A DNA stretch of 64,000 nt from Carettochelys insculpta. Its lineage: Eukaryota > Chordata > Testudines > Carettochelyidae. The notes beneath the pieces are model-generated. The model was not told the DNA's origin, did no database searches, and saw only the letters and a list, made by a program, of their open reading frames with translations. Location of the stretch: the NCBI RefSeq assembly GCF_033958435.1, contig NC_134137.1, forward strand, positions 62,326,001 to 62,390,000. Direction: 5' to 3'. The position numbers and the translations under genes were made by a program. Shown here in pieces: positions 23,674 to 36,060 of the stretch. Positions within the stretch are counted from its first letter, which is position 1. Each line of letters opens with the position of its first letter.

Positions 23674-25627
23674 CGGTAGTGATGAACAACAAGGTGCTCA
23701 TGAACAAGATGAATGATACTGCATGAATCTGTACAAAGCACACTGGCTTCTGGTCACCCGTTTGTACCCTTACAATGCTGCTCTAGCTCTTTTGCTAAGA
23801 AGGAATCTGACTCCTGCCTCATGCTTTGTTTCATCAGCCAATAACAAATAATCATCACAAACAGTGCTTTATTAGCATCTGATAATGGATTGCTTTCCCT
23901 CCTGGTTCTCTGTTAAATTTCACAGGGTCTCTGAATGGAACTGCTGGTGCAGACGAAATGCTAACTATGGCCAGAGAGCTGGTAATCACTTTCAGGTGTA
24001 TTCCAGGAGCCAGGTATAACTTACCTTTCTGGTGTAGCCAGATAATGTAACCAAATTCTAGATAATGAATCATTTGACTTAAAGATTCTAGTGTTTTCTA
24101 AAAACAAGCATTATTGTTAGTAGTGTATTGTGTTTGGAAAAATATAATTGATTTATATTCTGCCCAAAATATTTCCTAGCCCAGCCCTTAAATATTTCCT
24201 GGCTGCATTCCTAAAAGTGACTCTGCCTCTTCTGTTTGAAAATGTGCTTTTGTACTAGTGTGACCTGATGCAGTAGGGAAGAGGAAACTCTTAACAGAAA
24301 ACATCTGTGGCCATTTACCAAACAGTCATATGGCTGTGGTGCAAATAGCCCCCAAAATTAGAGAGATGCTTGATTGTCATCAGCTGCATGGGATTTATTT
24401 TAGTTTGCAGAAAGGGGAACTTCATTTGACTTTTTCAAATCAGTGGTTTATTTTTCATTAGGCTACCTATTGTAGTCATCACATGGAAATAAACAGTCTT
24501 AGTATGCTTTGAAAATGCTATGATTCCTTTTACCTCGGAAGTGGTGAATTTTGAAAGACCCACTAAAAACACAGATAGCAGTCTGTTTTTGTCTAGTTTT
24601 TCAGCCTGACGGTAGAAATGAGTTGTGCAGAGAAACAGTAAGCTTTGGACAATAGGAAGCTTTGATATGCTGTAGTCAACCATCAAAGCAGTTTCCTTTC
24701 TGTTCATTTGGGCCTTGTCACTTTCAGCTAAATGAACGTTGTTAAAGCATGTTCATTATATAGTAATTAAAGGTTATGAGGAGAGGAGGTTTGGGTGTTT
24801 TTTTGTTTTGTTTTTTTGGGTGCGGGGTGGCTGAATCATATTCATTTTTTTTTTTCTTGAAACGTCTCATGCTTTATTTTTGTATGCACTTTGAAGTAAA
24901 GATGATAAAATGTGTTACACGGGAATTGGAGATAGATGGACCTCTTTCCCCTTTTACAAGTATGCTTCCTGCTGTATGATAGTGTCTTTGTCGTAAGATG
25001 GTTACAACCTGAGGGCCAAATAATGATCTTCTGAACAAAGCACAGGGATTTTCCACGGAGATGGGAATGAACATAATTCTCCCCAAACTCCCAGGCCTAC
25101 AGCAAAGGTCATCAGAACCACAGAGAGACACTGAATAGGCTGCATGAATAAACTCTTAACAAGTAAGTGAGGAAGAGACTAGAGTTCCAGTGGAGTCTTC
25201 TCTTCTTGCAGAGTGGGCAGGGATTCGGGGGATGGGAAGAATGATGTACCTGTAATAGTTTAAGGATCTCATCATTATTTTTAAAAAGGAAAGGGTTTAA
25301 CTTCATTTGTTTTACCCTCTCAGTTCCAAAATAGCAAAGGAATTCTGTTCAGAATGTTCAGACAACCCTCAGAGTCCGCTTTCAGCACAAATTAAGCATA
25401 ACAATCTCAGTGAAAATTTAAGTATTTCAAAAAATTAGTACATAAAAACAGGTGATTGGAATGAATGTTTGTAACAACCATGAGTCCAGGCTATCAAGGT
25501 TTACTCCAGTGTTTGTTTTTCAGAGCCTTCTGGCGTGTTTTTTGTTTGTAGATATATCTTTTTTGTATGGTTTGGCCATTTATTCTTAAAATAACCCTCT
25601 TTGTCTGCTGTGTTTTTCACACTCTAG

Positions 25628-25796
25628 GTACGAAGCACCAAGTATTGCCTTACGCTGTGGAATTATGCTGAGGGAATGTATTCGGCATGAGCCACTTGCC
25701 AAAATCATCCTGTTCTCTGAACAATTCAGAGACTTTTTCAAATATGTGGAAATGTCGACGTTTGACATCGCTTCTGATGCCTTTGCTACATTTAAG
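25628..25796 (+). CDS. CAB39L: CAB39L exon, residues 132-188
   Basis: This exon is 169 bp. Its first base completes the split glycine codon and 56 codons follow, ending in phase 0. It reads [40 protein letters not shown], then [16 protein letters not shown]. This is the most conserved stretch of MO25 proteins, whose helices form the concave face that contacts STRAD (established for the family). The acceptor is cactctag and the donor is gtaaat. No substitution breaks the pattern. Confidence 0.97.
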
Positions 25797-27375
25797 GTAA
25801 ATTATCGTATATTTGTGGGAACTTTATAATGTTGGGTTTAAAACATCACTTCTCCCTCACTGGCTTTAGACTGCAGAATGTGGTCTAGTGCACCTTTTTC
25901 TTTCTAGTAGACAGCATTCTTTACTGTTAGAGAGGACTAAATTCATCCCTAGTCTGATTGTGACTCATTTACAGCAGGGAATAAAGCCAATCCAGAACCT
26001 TTAAATTAATCCATATTTCTGCTTCTTTCATGTCTCTCCTGACATCTCGAGGCATTTTGCATAACCATTTAAAACTAAAATTAGCCATGTATCACATGTA
26101 ACCCCTTACAATAATATGTGGAATGAATCATAACCCCTTTAAAATAATATATGGAATGAATCATTTAAAGTCAGTCTGTTTTCCTTACTACTCTGAGTTT
26201 GGTCTTTACACATCACACTGCTTATCCATAGTTTGTAGACAGAATAAGCTTTTCTCATAGATTTAATTTGAAAACATCGGCAAGTACACAGTCCAGTCCA
26301 GTGTAGAAATCCTTGTTTTGTCTATGGGGATCTGTGGGCTCAGAGCACCAAGGAGGTTCAGATTTTAAGGTCTTGATTCCGCCAATCCCTAATGAAGTCA
26401 CTGGGGTTTTGCACAAGTGTAGCGGTCTGTCACACATAATGAATTTCAGGATTAGGGCCGAAGAGAGTGAGTGTTATGCAGACTCAAGCGATTTGTTCTT
26501 AAAGAACTTAAAGAGAATGAGGTTGCAGCAGCCTTTAGGTTTTTATTCTTCGGAAGCCAAGTTAGGCAAATTATTTAAAATAAGTTCCACAACTATTTGT
26601 GTGAATAGTTAGATGAACCACAGCTGGCAGTGTTAACAAACCTTTTTGTTGAGGTATCCAGATTTAAGTACAACTTAAAAGAACTTCTTTCTAGGCTTTC
26701 AGTGCCCTTATTGCTAAATTTAAAATAATTGCTATGCCAAAACACTGGCGTGTTTTTGGAGTACCTTTTGCAAATTGGTTGGTACGTTAATCCGATCACA
26801 AAGTAGATCTGAATCATATGATCATTGTGATCAACCACAATGCAGCAGCAAAATTCAGGCAGCAAGCTACAGTCAAAAAATTAATTCAAGTTTTGTGGAA
26901 TAATTTTGATTAATTAAAGGCATGAATTGTATTCATCTGTGCACAGACATTCTACAAACAGAGAAGGGGCAAGCCTCTTCCATACCTAAGAAGGCCCATG
27001 TAAGGGCCATATGTAACTGCTGTATCTGCTGTGCTTCCATATTCTTGGAGGAGCAGGGAGATTAGAGGGAGGTGAAATCCAGACTGTTCCCCTTCTCTGT
27101 ACCATTCCATGGAGTGGGTGTGGCACACGGAAGAGGGAGACGGCAAGCCACACCACCTAAAGTGACATAGTAATGATTTTGAAATCCCTGAAGTACTGGA
27201 TTGTTCAAGGAGAGATTCTGCCTCCATTACACAGAATATCTCCCAACGATCTCCATGGGGTGGCATGGCCACACATCACTTCTTACCATAGGCTGTGCTT
27301 GTGAACTAAATTGTGCCAATTACTTACTGATTCAGTGAACTGAGTGTTCACATTATGTGTGGAAATTTATCCTCA

Positions 27376-27663
27376 CTAATTCCTTATGGACTGATGCTTC
27401 TGCTCAGATGAATAACACAAACCTAACCAGTAGAAAAGCCATCGCAGCATATCTGGAACAGCAGTAAAAACAGGCTGGAAGAGTGACTGACTGTCCAACA
27501 CTGTCAGTGCAGCCTCTGTGATGGCATCAAGGTAGCAGACACTTGTGCAGAAAAATAATATCAATCGCACAGTAAAGCTGATTTTGTCAGTTTCAACCCA
27601 AACAAAATGCACTCGTAGCATTCCTGAGGTGATTAACATGGCTAAACACACAACGAAAAACAA
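27376..27663 (-). other. Hydrophobic minus-strand open frame, unknown
   Basis: The frame has 95 codons. The text LFFVVCLAMLITSGML, then FTVRLILFFCTSVCYL and LRWLFYWLGLCY, suggests two or three membrane-spanning stretches. It does not look like simple low-complexity sequence. It has no AG/GT-bounded exon that I can prove, no ATG at its left boundary (it opens with TTG after a stop), and no recognised family. It may be a relic of a gene copy or an element, or a chance frame in T-rich sequence. Confidence 0.25.
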
Positions 27664-28207
27664 AATGGCTGTTCTTTAGCTTGATCCTCCTGAACAAAAA
27701 AGGCCAACAGATATGTTAGGAGATTGTTCAGCTACTCCTGCTACCAAGGTCCATGCCCTAGGGGCTTTAACACACAGATTTTAGACACTGCAAAAGTGTA
27801 AATAAGGACAAACAAGAGGGACCACTTGAAGCATTTCTCCTCTGATTGACATCTCTGCCCCTTGGCTTCATATCAGCTCCTCATCAGATCATTACAGCAC
27901 TGTGTGCTAATAAATTCCTGCCAGTCAGTGATTTCCTCCAGCTGACTTTGCCAAAGTCCCTCTCCTAAACCATTCTGACATATAATCTCCGGCAGCTTTT
28001 TGGCTTTGCAGTGTCTGTTGTGGGCTCTGATAGCAACATTAGGAAGACTCTAACTGGAAAGCAACATCATCTTGATCAGTTTTGTTTGAGACCTTCCAAA
28101 ATAAGGTTGTCCATGGGCTGTGACGTACATGGCATCTAGGACCACCATGCCCATGAAATGGTCGTGAAGTAAGAAATGCTCTGTTTTACCATGCTGCCTG
28201 TTCTCTG

Positions 28208-28320
28208 CTTAGAGAGACAAAGCAGGTCAGGAAGTATCTTTTATTGGGCAAGTTTCTGTTGGTGAGAAGGACGAGTTTTGAAGTTACACAGAGGTCTTCA
28301 TCCGGTCTGGATTTGCACTG
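28208..28320 (+). repeat. Retroelement tail fragment
   Basis: The text gtatcttttattgggcaagt, tctgttggtgagaaggacga and acacagaggtcttcatccgg is the wording of a tail seen in many reptile interspersed repeats of the Penelope type. No coding part is left. Confidence 0.45.
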
Positions 28321-29094
28321 TTCACCGATAGCCAATGTACTCTTAAAAAAAAAAAATGTTGGTTGACAAGTAATTCAGAGATTAGTCTTCAAAATATTTA
28401 GCCATCTCACAAGGATGGAGAGCTTGCTGGGGTGTTAAAGTGTGCAAGAGAATACTTGAGTCGGTGTAGGCCTATTTAAAAAAAAAAAAAGGGGGCGGAG
28501 CATAGATCCAGCAATATCCTGTAGGAGTCCAGCTACAAGTTTGCAATGCCAGTTTAATATATTCTGAGAGAAATATAAGAATCCCTAAGGAGGGCACCAG
28601 GTTCTTCAATCACATCTTCCACCCCCATAATTGAGGGTTCCATGTTCTCATTTCTTCCGCTGCTTTGTTCACAAAAGGTTCCCTTTGTTCCTACCTCTTT
28701 AATAGCAATACAATCTTCTTTTTTTTTTTTTAAGTGACTGATTGCATAACTGTTGTTTCCTGTCCCAGCAATGTGGTCATGGAGTTGATGCCAGTGTACG
28801 CAACAAAGTGTCTTTGAGCTGTATTAGGAGCTGAAGACTGCTTGGCTCCATTGGGTAACCATTGGATGCATGTAACTTGAAAACATTTACAGTACACCCT
28901 GACTGGATGGAAGATGTCACATGCATCTGTACTGATCATGGAGTCCTAGGAATGCAGTACAGAGATGCAGCAAACTTTAACTGATGACTCTGTAAACTTG
29001 TAATTCATGAAAATGGTGTAGACTGGTAAAAATAGTTACCCTGCGATTACACATCTATGTCTAGTTAGCCTGTGACCACACATCTATGTTTATA

Positions 29095-29548
29095 TGTGCT
29101 CTGTACATTGTGAGCGGACAGGTTGTTGTTATTCCACACTCTCTTGCCGAGTCTGGACAGAGTTGTGGCCGCTTTTCCGTTCCTCCTATTTAGCTCAGTG
29201 TCCAACGACAGGGTGTCAGTGATGGTGGACCCGAGGTAAACGAACTCGTGGACGACCTCTAACGTATAGTTGTCAATGCTGATTGATGGGGATTCAGCAA
29301 CATCCTGACCGAGTACGTTTTGTTGTCTTTAGGCTTATGGTAAGCCCAAAGTCCTTGCACGCTTTGGAGAACTGATCCAGCAGTTTTTGAAGCTGGTCTT
29401 CTGTGTGAGACACTACAGCAGCATCGTCTGCGAACAGCATGTCTCTGATGAGGACTTCTCGCACCTTAGACTTAGCTTTCAGCCTTTCTCTGGTATTTGT
29501 AGGTGGTAAATCCCAGCTTCTAATTTCATGTAGTATTTCTGCTTTCAT
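29095..29548 (-). mobile_element. Antisense RT fragment of a zinc-finger-ended LINE family
   Basis: The minus strand reads REVLIRDMLFADDAAVVSHT (FADD is the RT catalytic motif), LLDQFSKACKDFGLTISLK, then, after a frame shift near 29300, DNYTLEVVHEFVYLGSTIT, LDTELNRRNGKAATTLSRL and GKRVWNNN. This matches the region just upstream of the part present at 56120-56818, so the two are different pieces of the same kind of ORF2. It has no ends and is decayed. Confidence 0.8.
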
Positions 29549-31089
29549 TTTTTTTTAAATTATCTGGCTACTGTGGTTCAGGGGAAAAGCTTGAAAACAT
29601 GACTTGATGGCACTGTAAGGGCTCCAAAGGCAACCAAAAAGAAGCCCAAATCTATTTTTAGAAAGCCTCTTGATCTTTTAAACTAATTTCATGATTTTGT
29701 AGGAGTCTGACTTGTGATTTTTGAATGCTTGCGGGGCATAGCAATACTGAGAAATTGGAGAGGTAGGCCAAGGGGGGAGAGGCTGGAGAGCAACAGGTTG
29801 GATCAAACAAGACTGAATCACTTCAGACCTTTTATTTACATGTCCCACTCACAAAAAGACGGGTGTGATTGGGTTTTACTCCCCTCGCCTCCTGTTAAAT
29901 GCTCTAATGAGGAGGAGGCTGAGGTGGCCCAAATGCAAGATGGAGAATTAAATATTCTGGTCTGTGGCTGGTGCTCAGGTCTAGATGTGGGACTGTATGC
30001 TGTGACCTGCAGTCTCCACAGGCCATATCTCTGTATTAAAGAGGATGTTGACTGCAATATGCTTTACAGTCACATAGACGTTATATAAAATAATGTTCCT
30101 TGCAACAGCTACTGTAGGCCTTCAGCAAAATTTATTTGTCCATGAAGTTTAACATATAGGAATAGTTGGGTTATTCTCTGTAAAAATCCCCTAAAGCTGG
30201 GGAAAATCTTTGCAATGAGAGAGTCTTCTAAATATAGAGACAACTCTGTTTTTCTTTCTCCTATCGGTAGGTTTTTGCTGTCATAGAAACAACTTTTTTT
30301 TTTTTCTTCTTGGAAAAGCTAATTAGAAGCACAATGAAAGACGCCTTGGCTATAATTAGAAGAAAGTCTAAGAGAGAGTTCAACTTACCAGTGCAAATCA
30401 CATCCAAAAACCTGGTCTTAATTTTTCTTGTCATCCTTGAAATATTGAGTGGAGTAATGATTTGCTTAATAGGAGTGGCCTCTTGTTCCTAAGTTGGTTG
30501 GTGAAGTCAGGTTTCCAGTACGAACAAGTTCTAATAATGAATAAAGAAGATTTGATGTTGCTAACCGTCTTTGTTATCACCAGCTAAATATGATACTGGA
30601 ACTATTCTATAAATATAGAGAATTCCAGCAACATAATTTTACAAAGGTGAACACATGACTTAAGTTTTTAGGGGTCAGTGCCCTATTTTTGTATTCAAAG
30701 AGGTGTTGTCTTTTGGTCAGGCCTGGGGATGGGAATGAGATTTCCTTGGTTTTATTTCCAGCTCTGCCATTAATGTGTGGTGTGAGACAGTTATGTCCTT
30801 TGCAGAGTGATCAGGCTTTAGGAAAGGAAAAATGTGGGTGGAGCTGATTACCAATCTCCTTTTCTCTCAACCACAAAACAGTGCATGGGACAAAGCACTT
30901 TGGAGCTGTGTTAAGGGCTGCAGACTGTTGGACTAGGTCATGTATAACCAGTGGCTCTATGTAGCTCATGGACCTACCAACTGAGAGTCTGACAGGATTT
31001 AAAAATAGGATTACATGTCTGTATGAACAGCAGCATCTGCAGACATGTGAAGTAGATGAAAACAAACTATAAGGAATGTAAAACCTTCA

Positions 31090-31235
31090 TGACTCAGAGT
31101 ATGTATCAGCTGCTAACGGTCTGAAGTTAGGAAAAACTTTTCCTCTGTGAGCAGGTTATGCCATAATTATCCATTATGGGTTTTAGTTTTTTGACCCCTT
31201 CTGAAGCATCAGGTATTGGCTAGTGTCGGAGACTT
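31090..31235 (+). mobile_element. CR1 3' end fragment
   Basis: The text tgctaacggtctgaagttag, gaaaaacttttcctctgtga and gaagcatcaggtattggcta is CR1 3' UTR wording. It is truncated and decayed. Confidence 0.6.
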
Positions 31236-32299
31236 GGCAATCGTCTAGATAAGCATTGATTAATCTTGGTTTCACTCTGTTATATTGAAATAGCAACATG
31301 TGAGGTGAAAGCGTAGGAATTGTAAAATATGTTGCTGTCTTGATGTCTAAGACTGTAAAAACAAGCACTGTAGTTTTCATTCAGTGGATTACTGCAGCTG
31401 TTGATCTGGGTTTTGCCACCCCCTTGTTGGGTTGTATAATGTAGCTACATGGCAGTCTGGTTTAGAGAAGAAAGCCTTGTCTGTCCCAGGATCCAGAGAA
31501 GGGCTTAATTAAATTTGCATTAATATCAAAGGATATTTATAGTAAGGAAATATTGGAATTTTTGATTATATTAAGACGTACTTTTTAATTAAATTCAGCC
31601 AGGTGTAGGGCATACGGGGATTGAGCTGCTGAGTAATGCAAGGGCAACAGGGGAAGTGGACTTGTATTTAGAGACACAATCTGCCATGGGGATACCAGGA
31701 GCAGCTGGGAGATGGGAAGCATGCTGGTAAAAGGTTGCTGTGCCTCTGTCTTATGATTTTTCTGTGAATATAAACAAAGCTAATTTTTGAACTATATGCA
31801 GTTTGTTAGACTCAATGAAAAATGCTGTGCTTGGTTGCTATGTTCCCCGCATATGAAGCAGGCTGATGTCCACTCAGCTAATTAATCTGAATTCATCACA
31901 GGCCTGCTGAATAAAAGAATATATTAACTGCATAGTATACTGGTTTTTATAGCAACCATGTCTGAGGACTACTTCTTCTCCCTTCAAAATAGCTGCTAAA
32001 TACTAAACCTTTCGATATAATTAATTGAAAATCAAATTACAAACTGAAGAACCATCAGATTAAATACAGTTTTTGCAGCTATTGAGAACCATGGTTGCAC
32101 CTGCTTCAACTTCTGACAGTGAGTAACAAAACCATTAAGAGGCAGATCTTTTAAAGGTACAGGGCCTGATTCAAAGCCCTTCCTGTTCAAATCAGGAGAA
32201 AGGCTTCAGAGCCTGGCTTTTATTGCATTTCAGTGCAATACCTTGAAGAAAGCAATAGGACAAAAAAATTCAAATTTTGGTGCTTCATGTTAATCACAT

Positions 32300-32480
32300 A
32301 AATAAGTGGCCTGATTTTCAGAGGTGCCGGATACTGCAGCTGCCGTTGACTTCAACAGGAAAAAAGGTGCTCAGCCTGTGTGGAAATCAGGCCACTTTTA
32401 CTTTTTTCTTTAGGTGTCTAAATATGGATTTTAGGTGGATAACTTTTAGGCATCCAAATTTGAAAACACTGCCTTAGGTC
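32300..32480. repeat. Interspersed foldback repeat
   Basis: The text cctgattttcagaggtgccg at the start and the near-complement gtggaaatcaggccac later form a short foldback around cgttgacttcaacagg. It is followed by taggtgtctaaatatggatt. Copies of the same order lie near 38885 and 48720, the last inside the CAB39L 3' UTR. Confidence 0.65.
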
Positions 32481-33406
32481 AACTTACTACATGGAGATGT
32501 TGGTTCTCTTCACACACTTATTGTACACATATGGAAAGTAAATATGCTGAAGGTAATTGAGTTACACTGTTCAAAACTGCCTGAGATGAGGGTCCAGTAC
32601 TGTCATCTCCCGGGGGCCAGAGGGCTGCCCTTACATATTGAGCCAAAGAGATGTTTAGCAACATAAACTCTTAATGGAATCTATGGTCCTGGTCCTCAAT
32701 TCCAAATAGGAATTGTGCTGGTTAAATTCTGTCAGGTTCATACTTCTGTTTCACATAGAAACTTATTTTTAAATATATATAACCTCAATAATTAGTAGTA
32801 ATTGTTTCTGCTGTGATCAATTAATTTAAATTGCCTGTTTGCCTCTATAAACACTCTGCAGTTGATCAGCTTGGTCATCACTTAACAGCTGCAGAAAGAC
32901 AGGACAGTCGAGCATCTCTAGGACTCTTTAGGTTTTGTGGGTCCCATGTGGACTTCCCATAACAGTCTGGCTGGCCCTGCACTGTACGCTTTTAGAAAAT
33001 ATCTTTTCAGGAGACAAGGTGAAATAACTCCCAATTTACAATGGGCATCTTAAAAATTAGTGTATGCACATGTGCCCACAGACCATGTGCTGAGTGCAAA
33101 AAAAAAAAAAAACACCTACCAATATACATGTTGGAGTGTTTTTTTGTTTTTATTCAGCGAACTAGTAAACATGAATCAGCAACTGGTATTAAATGATGGA
33201 CTGTCATTCTTCTACCTGTTTTTTTATTGAGGTAATGATGGAAATTACTGTAAAGAAGAGCTGCTTTTTAAAGTGTTCTCCAACTCATTAGAAGTGGACA
33301 TTAAAGGGATGAACAAACTAGGGGGCAGGAAGGGGGGGAAAGGGTGGCTGAGTTTCCAAATGCTTCAGGTAGAGAGAGTTAACTTTTCCCTGGTTTTCTT
33401 TCCCAG

Positions 33407-33466
33407 GACTTGCTAACAAGACACAAATCGTTGGTAGCAGATTTCCTAGAACAAAATTATGATACA
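33407..33466 (+). CDS. CAB39L: CAB39L exon, residues 189-208
   Basis: This is a 60-bp exon of 20 codons, phase 0 at both ends, reading DLLTRHKSLVADFLEQNYDT. The acceptor is tttcccag and the donor is gtaagt. The LEQNYDT text continues into IFEDYEKLL of the next exon, as in the family. It is too short to stand out as an open frame and was found by matching the family sequence. The dispensability of such a small in-frame exon is not shown here. Confidence 0.95.
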
Positions 33467-34393
33467 GTAAGTACGAATACTTTCCAGCATCTATGGTTTC
33501 ATATATGTTCTTGCAGACCTTACTGTGAGGAATCCAGCCTCACTTGGATCTGAACTGGAGACCTTTGGCAGGGGCATTTTGGCAACATTCAGAGAAAAAC
33601 ATAAATGGATCTTCTTGATTCATTGTGCCAACTGTAGCTGTTTGTTCAACAGAGCTCATCCGTTTCTCAGACAAGGGATCCAATCTGGACAGCAGCAGCA
33701 TGACTTCAGGGAAGGTGTCTGTGCTTCAAGCCAATTAGCTCATAGTATTCTGTTCTGTGCATGAAAAACAAGCACATGTGCCCCATCTAAAACTTTTATG
33801 TAGAACCAAGAATTGCAGGCTCTCAGCCAAAATAATTAGTTTTACCAAGGGAGAATTCTCCTTAGCCAGCCATAGAAATAATGCTTATATTCTGTTTCCA
33901 GGCCTCCAGATTGCTAGTACCACTCCTCATCAAAAGCAAATCTAATTTGGAATGATGAGCAGTGGAAGGAGACAACCTGTTCTCATCTCATTGCACACAA
34001 GATAACTACATTAACACTAATGGGAGCTACATGTGTGTGGGCAGATATCAGACCAATATTGTTAAATATTTAACTTTTGCTACAGTTTGTCACCTAGACA
34101 ATGCTAGGGGGTGGCCATTCGTGTGCTAGGCTACTGCTCCACTGTGAGATAAATTTGAATTTAAGGCAGTTATTACCATGGACTTTCTTCACTGTGAATA
34201 CCATTAGCTCGATACAGGGAGCACTAATATCGGTATAATATCATCGGTACCTACTGGGTGTAGCATCAAGTTCGGATTTAAAAGTTCAGATGAAGTCCAG
34301 TGTGGAAGTGCTGCATATTAAAATCGAATTTATTGCCCTCCAGGGGTGTCCAGTATATGTCCCACAGTGCTCCGCTCTGGCCGCTGCTCTCCA

Positions 34394-35078
34394 GGGCTAC
34401 GTCTACACGTGAAGCCAACATCGAAATAGCTTATTTCGATGTAGCACGTCTACACGTCCTCCAGGGCTGGCAACGTCGACGTTCAACTTCGACGTTGCGC
34501 GGCACCACATCGAAATAGGCGCTGCGAGGGTACGTCTACACGCCAGAGTAGCACACGTCGAAATAAGGGTGCCAGGCACAGCTGCAGACAGGGTCACAGG
34601 GCGGACTCAACAGCAAGCCGCTCCCTTAAAGGGCCCCTCCCAGACACAGTTGCACTAAACAACACAAGATACACAGAGCCTACAACTGGTTGCAGACCCT
34701 GTGCCTGCAGCATGGATCCCCAGCTGCCGCAGCAGCAGCCAGAAGCCCTGGGCTAAGGGCTGCTGCCCACGGTGACCATAGAGCCCCGCAGGGGCTGGAG
34801 AGAGAGCATCTCTCAACCCCCCAGCTGATGGCTGCCATGGAGGACCCAGCAATTTCGACGTTGCGGGACGCGGATCGTCTACACGGTCCCTACTTCGACG
34901 TTGAACGTCGAAGTAGGGCACTATTCCGATCCCCTCATGAGGTTAGTGACTTCAACGTCTCACCGCCTAACGTCGAAGTTAACTTCGAAATAGCGCCCGA
35001 CGCATGTAGCCGCGACGGGCGCTATTTCGAAGTTAGTGCCGCTACTTCGAAGTAGCGTGCACGTGTAGACACAGCTCA
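34394..35078. mobile_element. Nested inverted-repeat element (Harbinger-like MITE)
   Basis: It begins gggctacgtctacacgtg and ends gcacgtgtagacacagctc. Both ends are made of foldback words (tcgaaata, cttcgacgtt, aacgtcgaag), and the interior is GC-rich and non-repetitive with a short gene-like piece from the ATG at 34712. It splits the outer element at the gctctggccgctgctct text, so it inserted later. Confidence 0.7.
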
Positions 35079-35534
35079 GGTGTGCAGGAATTAGATAGCG
35101 GGAAGACTTCAAATCAGAACTAGGAAGCCTGTGGCTGTGGGGTCATGTTTATATCAGAGCCTGAGAAGTGTCTTTCTTCCTTTGCTATCAGGGTGTCAGC
35201 ACATCTACCCATTACAAATAGCTGCTGCAGGGAGTTCATGGTTCTGTCTCTACACTTGGTATTTTTTTCTGTGCTGCCTGGCTCCAGCTACTGCCCCACC
35301 ATGCCCCGTGGCAGCAAGGCTGTTGTGGGGGTCGTGCTTGCATAAGAGGCCAAGAAACTTCTTGGTGGTTTACATTTTTGTGTGCTCCCCCTACTTCCCC
35401 CACAGGCACCACGCAGTTGGGGTCTTTCCCGCACTCAACCACATCAGGTGGCTAGCCCCCAAGTCCATAAAAGGATGTGCCTGCCATTCGGTGCTGACCA
35501 TGCTGCCAGGCAGCACCATGTCCTGGCATGCGTG

Positions 35535-36060
35535 TGGGTAAGGCACTAAAGTCATGAAAGATTTTCATGGGTTTGCACCCATCCTGTGAGGAAGTGTTCC
35601 CCCAGCAGCTAACATTTTCATGGGCTTGCAGCCATCCAGTGGGACTGCTTAAACTGGCCCCCAACCAAAGGTATTTTTGGAGCCTTTCTGCTGCCAGGGA
35701 GAAGTCTCCCCACAACAGCTAAGATTTTTGGGGTGTTGCTGCTGCTGGGGGGAATTCTCCCCCAGTAGCTAAGATTTTCGGGGCAGCTAAGAATTTTGGG
35801 GCCTTTCTGCCGCCTGGGGTAATGTCCCCCAGTGGCTACTAATTGCAGGGGTTTGCAGGAGCCCGATGGGACTACTTCAGCTGCCCCCCACTGATACCCT
35901 CCCTGCCACAACAAGGGCCCAGGGGGCTAGCTGCTGCCTGGGAGAAGTTTACCCAGTGGCTCAGATTTTTGGGGCCTTTCCGCTGCCAGGGGGAATGGTG
36001 CAAGTGGCCCTTGAGCCACGGACCCCTCACTCCACAGACAAAAAAGATTTTTGGGGATCA
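35535..36060 (+). repeat. Degenerate quasi-tandem units of about 60 bp
   Basis: The word gctaagatttttggggcctt and variants (gctaagattttcggggcag, ctaagaattttggggcct, ctcagatttttggggcct) recur, each followed by ctgctgcc and a ggggaa..tccccc hairpin. Four to seven worn units can be counted. They belong to the outer element. Confidence 0.65.

Larger units (their letters stand above)
21070..23850 (-). mobile_element. Antisense non-LTR retrotransposon (RTE-like) with endonuclease, RT and C-terminal parts
   Basis: Reading down the minus strand there are, in order, three blocks. An AP-type endonuclease lies at about 23835-23200 (FNISVVQVHAP, LLIGGDWNAKV, FGYGERNEQGKKLLEFA, then DHSLVIAN-like text). 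A linker and RT lie at about 22640-21720 (QLKNKSPENDKI, later INNLRFADD, the catalytic motif, and EEGKLYGLIMN). A C-terminal part lies at about 21646-21070 (ILYACETWVITKDLKRRI, HICRMD, NRRVRPHR). The order is that of a complete ORF2, but many stops and frame shifts separate the pieces. The endonuclease wording resembles RTE/BovB-type elements; the clade is inferred, not tested. It lies antisense to CAB39L inside its longest intron. Confidence 0.85.
15326..25627 (+). other. CAB39L: CAB39L intron (10.3 kb)
   Basis: This is the longest intron seen, with a gtgagt donor and a cactctag acceptor. It holds a Penelope-type tail, MITE fragments, a decayed coding-like stretch on the minus strand near 19 kb and a 2.8-kb antisense LINE. 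15524-16246 is an open frame of 240 codons on the + strand with no recognisable domain. It runs straight through intron sequence, and I treat it as chance. 15326-17250 and 23860-25627 otherwise show nothing. Confidence 0.85.
25797..33406 (+). other. CAB39L: CAB39L intron (7.6 kb)
   Basis: The donor is gtaaat and the acceptor is tttcccag. Between 25797 and 27375, and between 29560 and 31090, I see no gene or clear repeat. Listed inside are a hydrophobic minus-strand frame, a retroelement tail, an antisense LINE piece, a CR1 tail and a foldback repeat. A runs near 28350, 28480 and 33100 are unremarkable. Confidence 0.8.

Noticed and set aside
34690..35055. 121-codon frame in the nested element at 34.4-35.1 kb
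   Set aside because: It runs through inverted-repeat text at the element end; at most a trace of an element gene near 34712. Not called as a gene.
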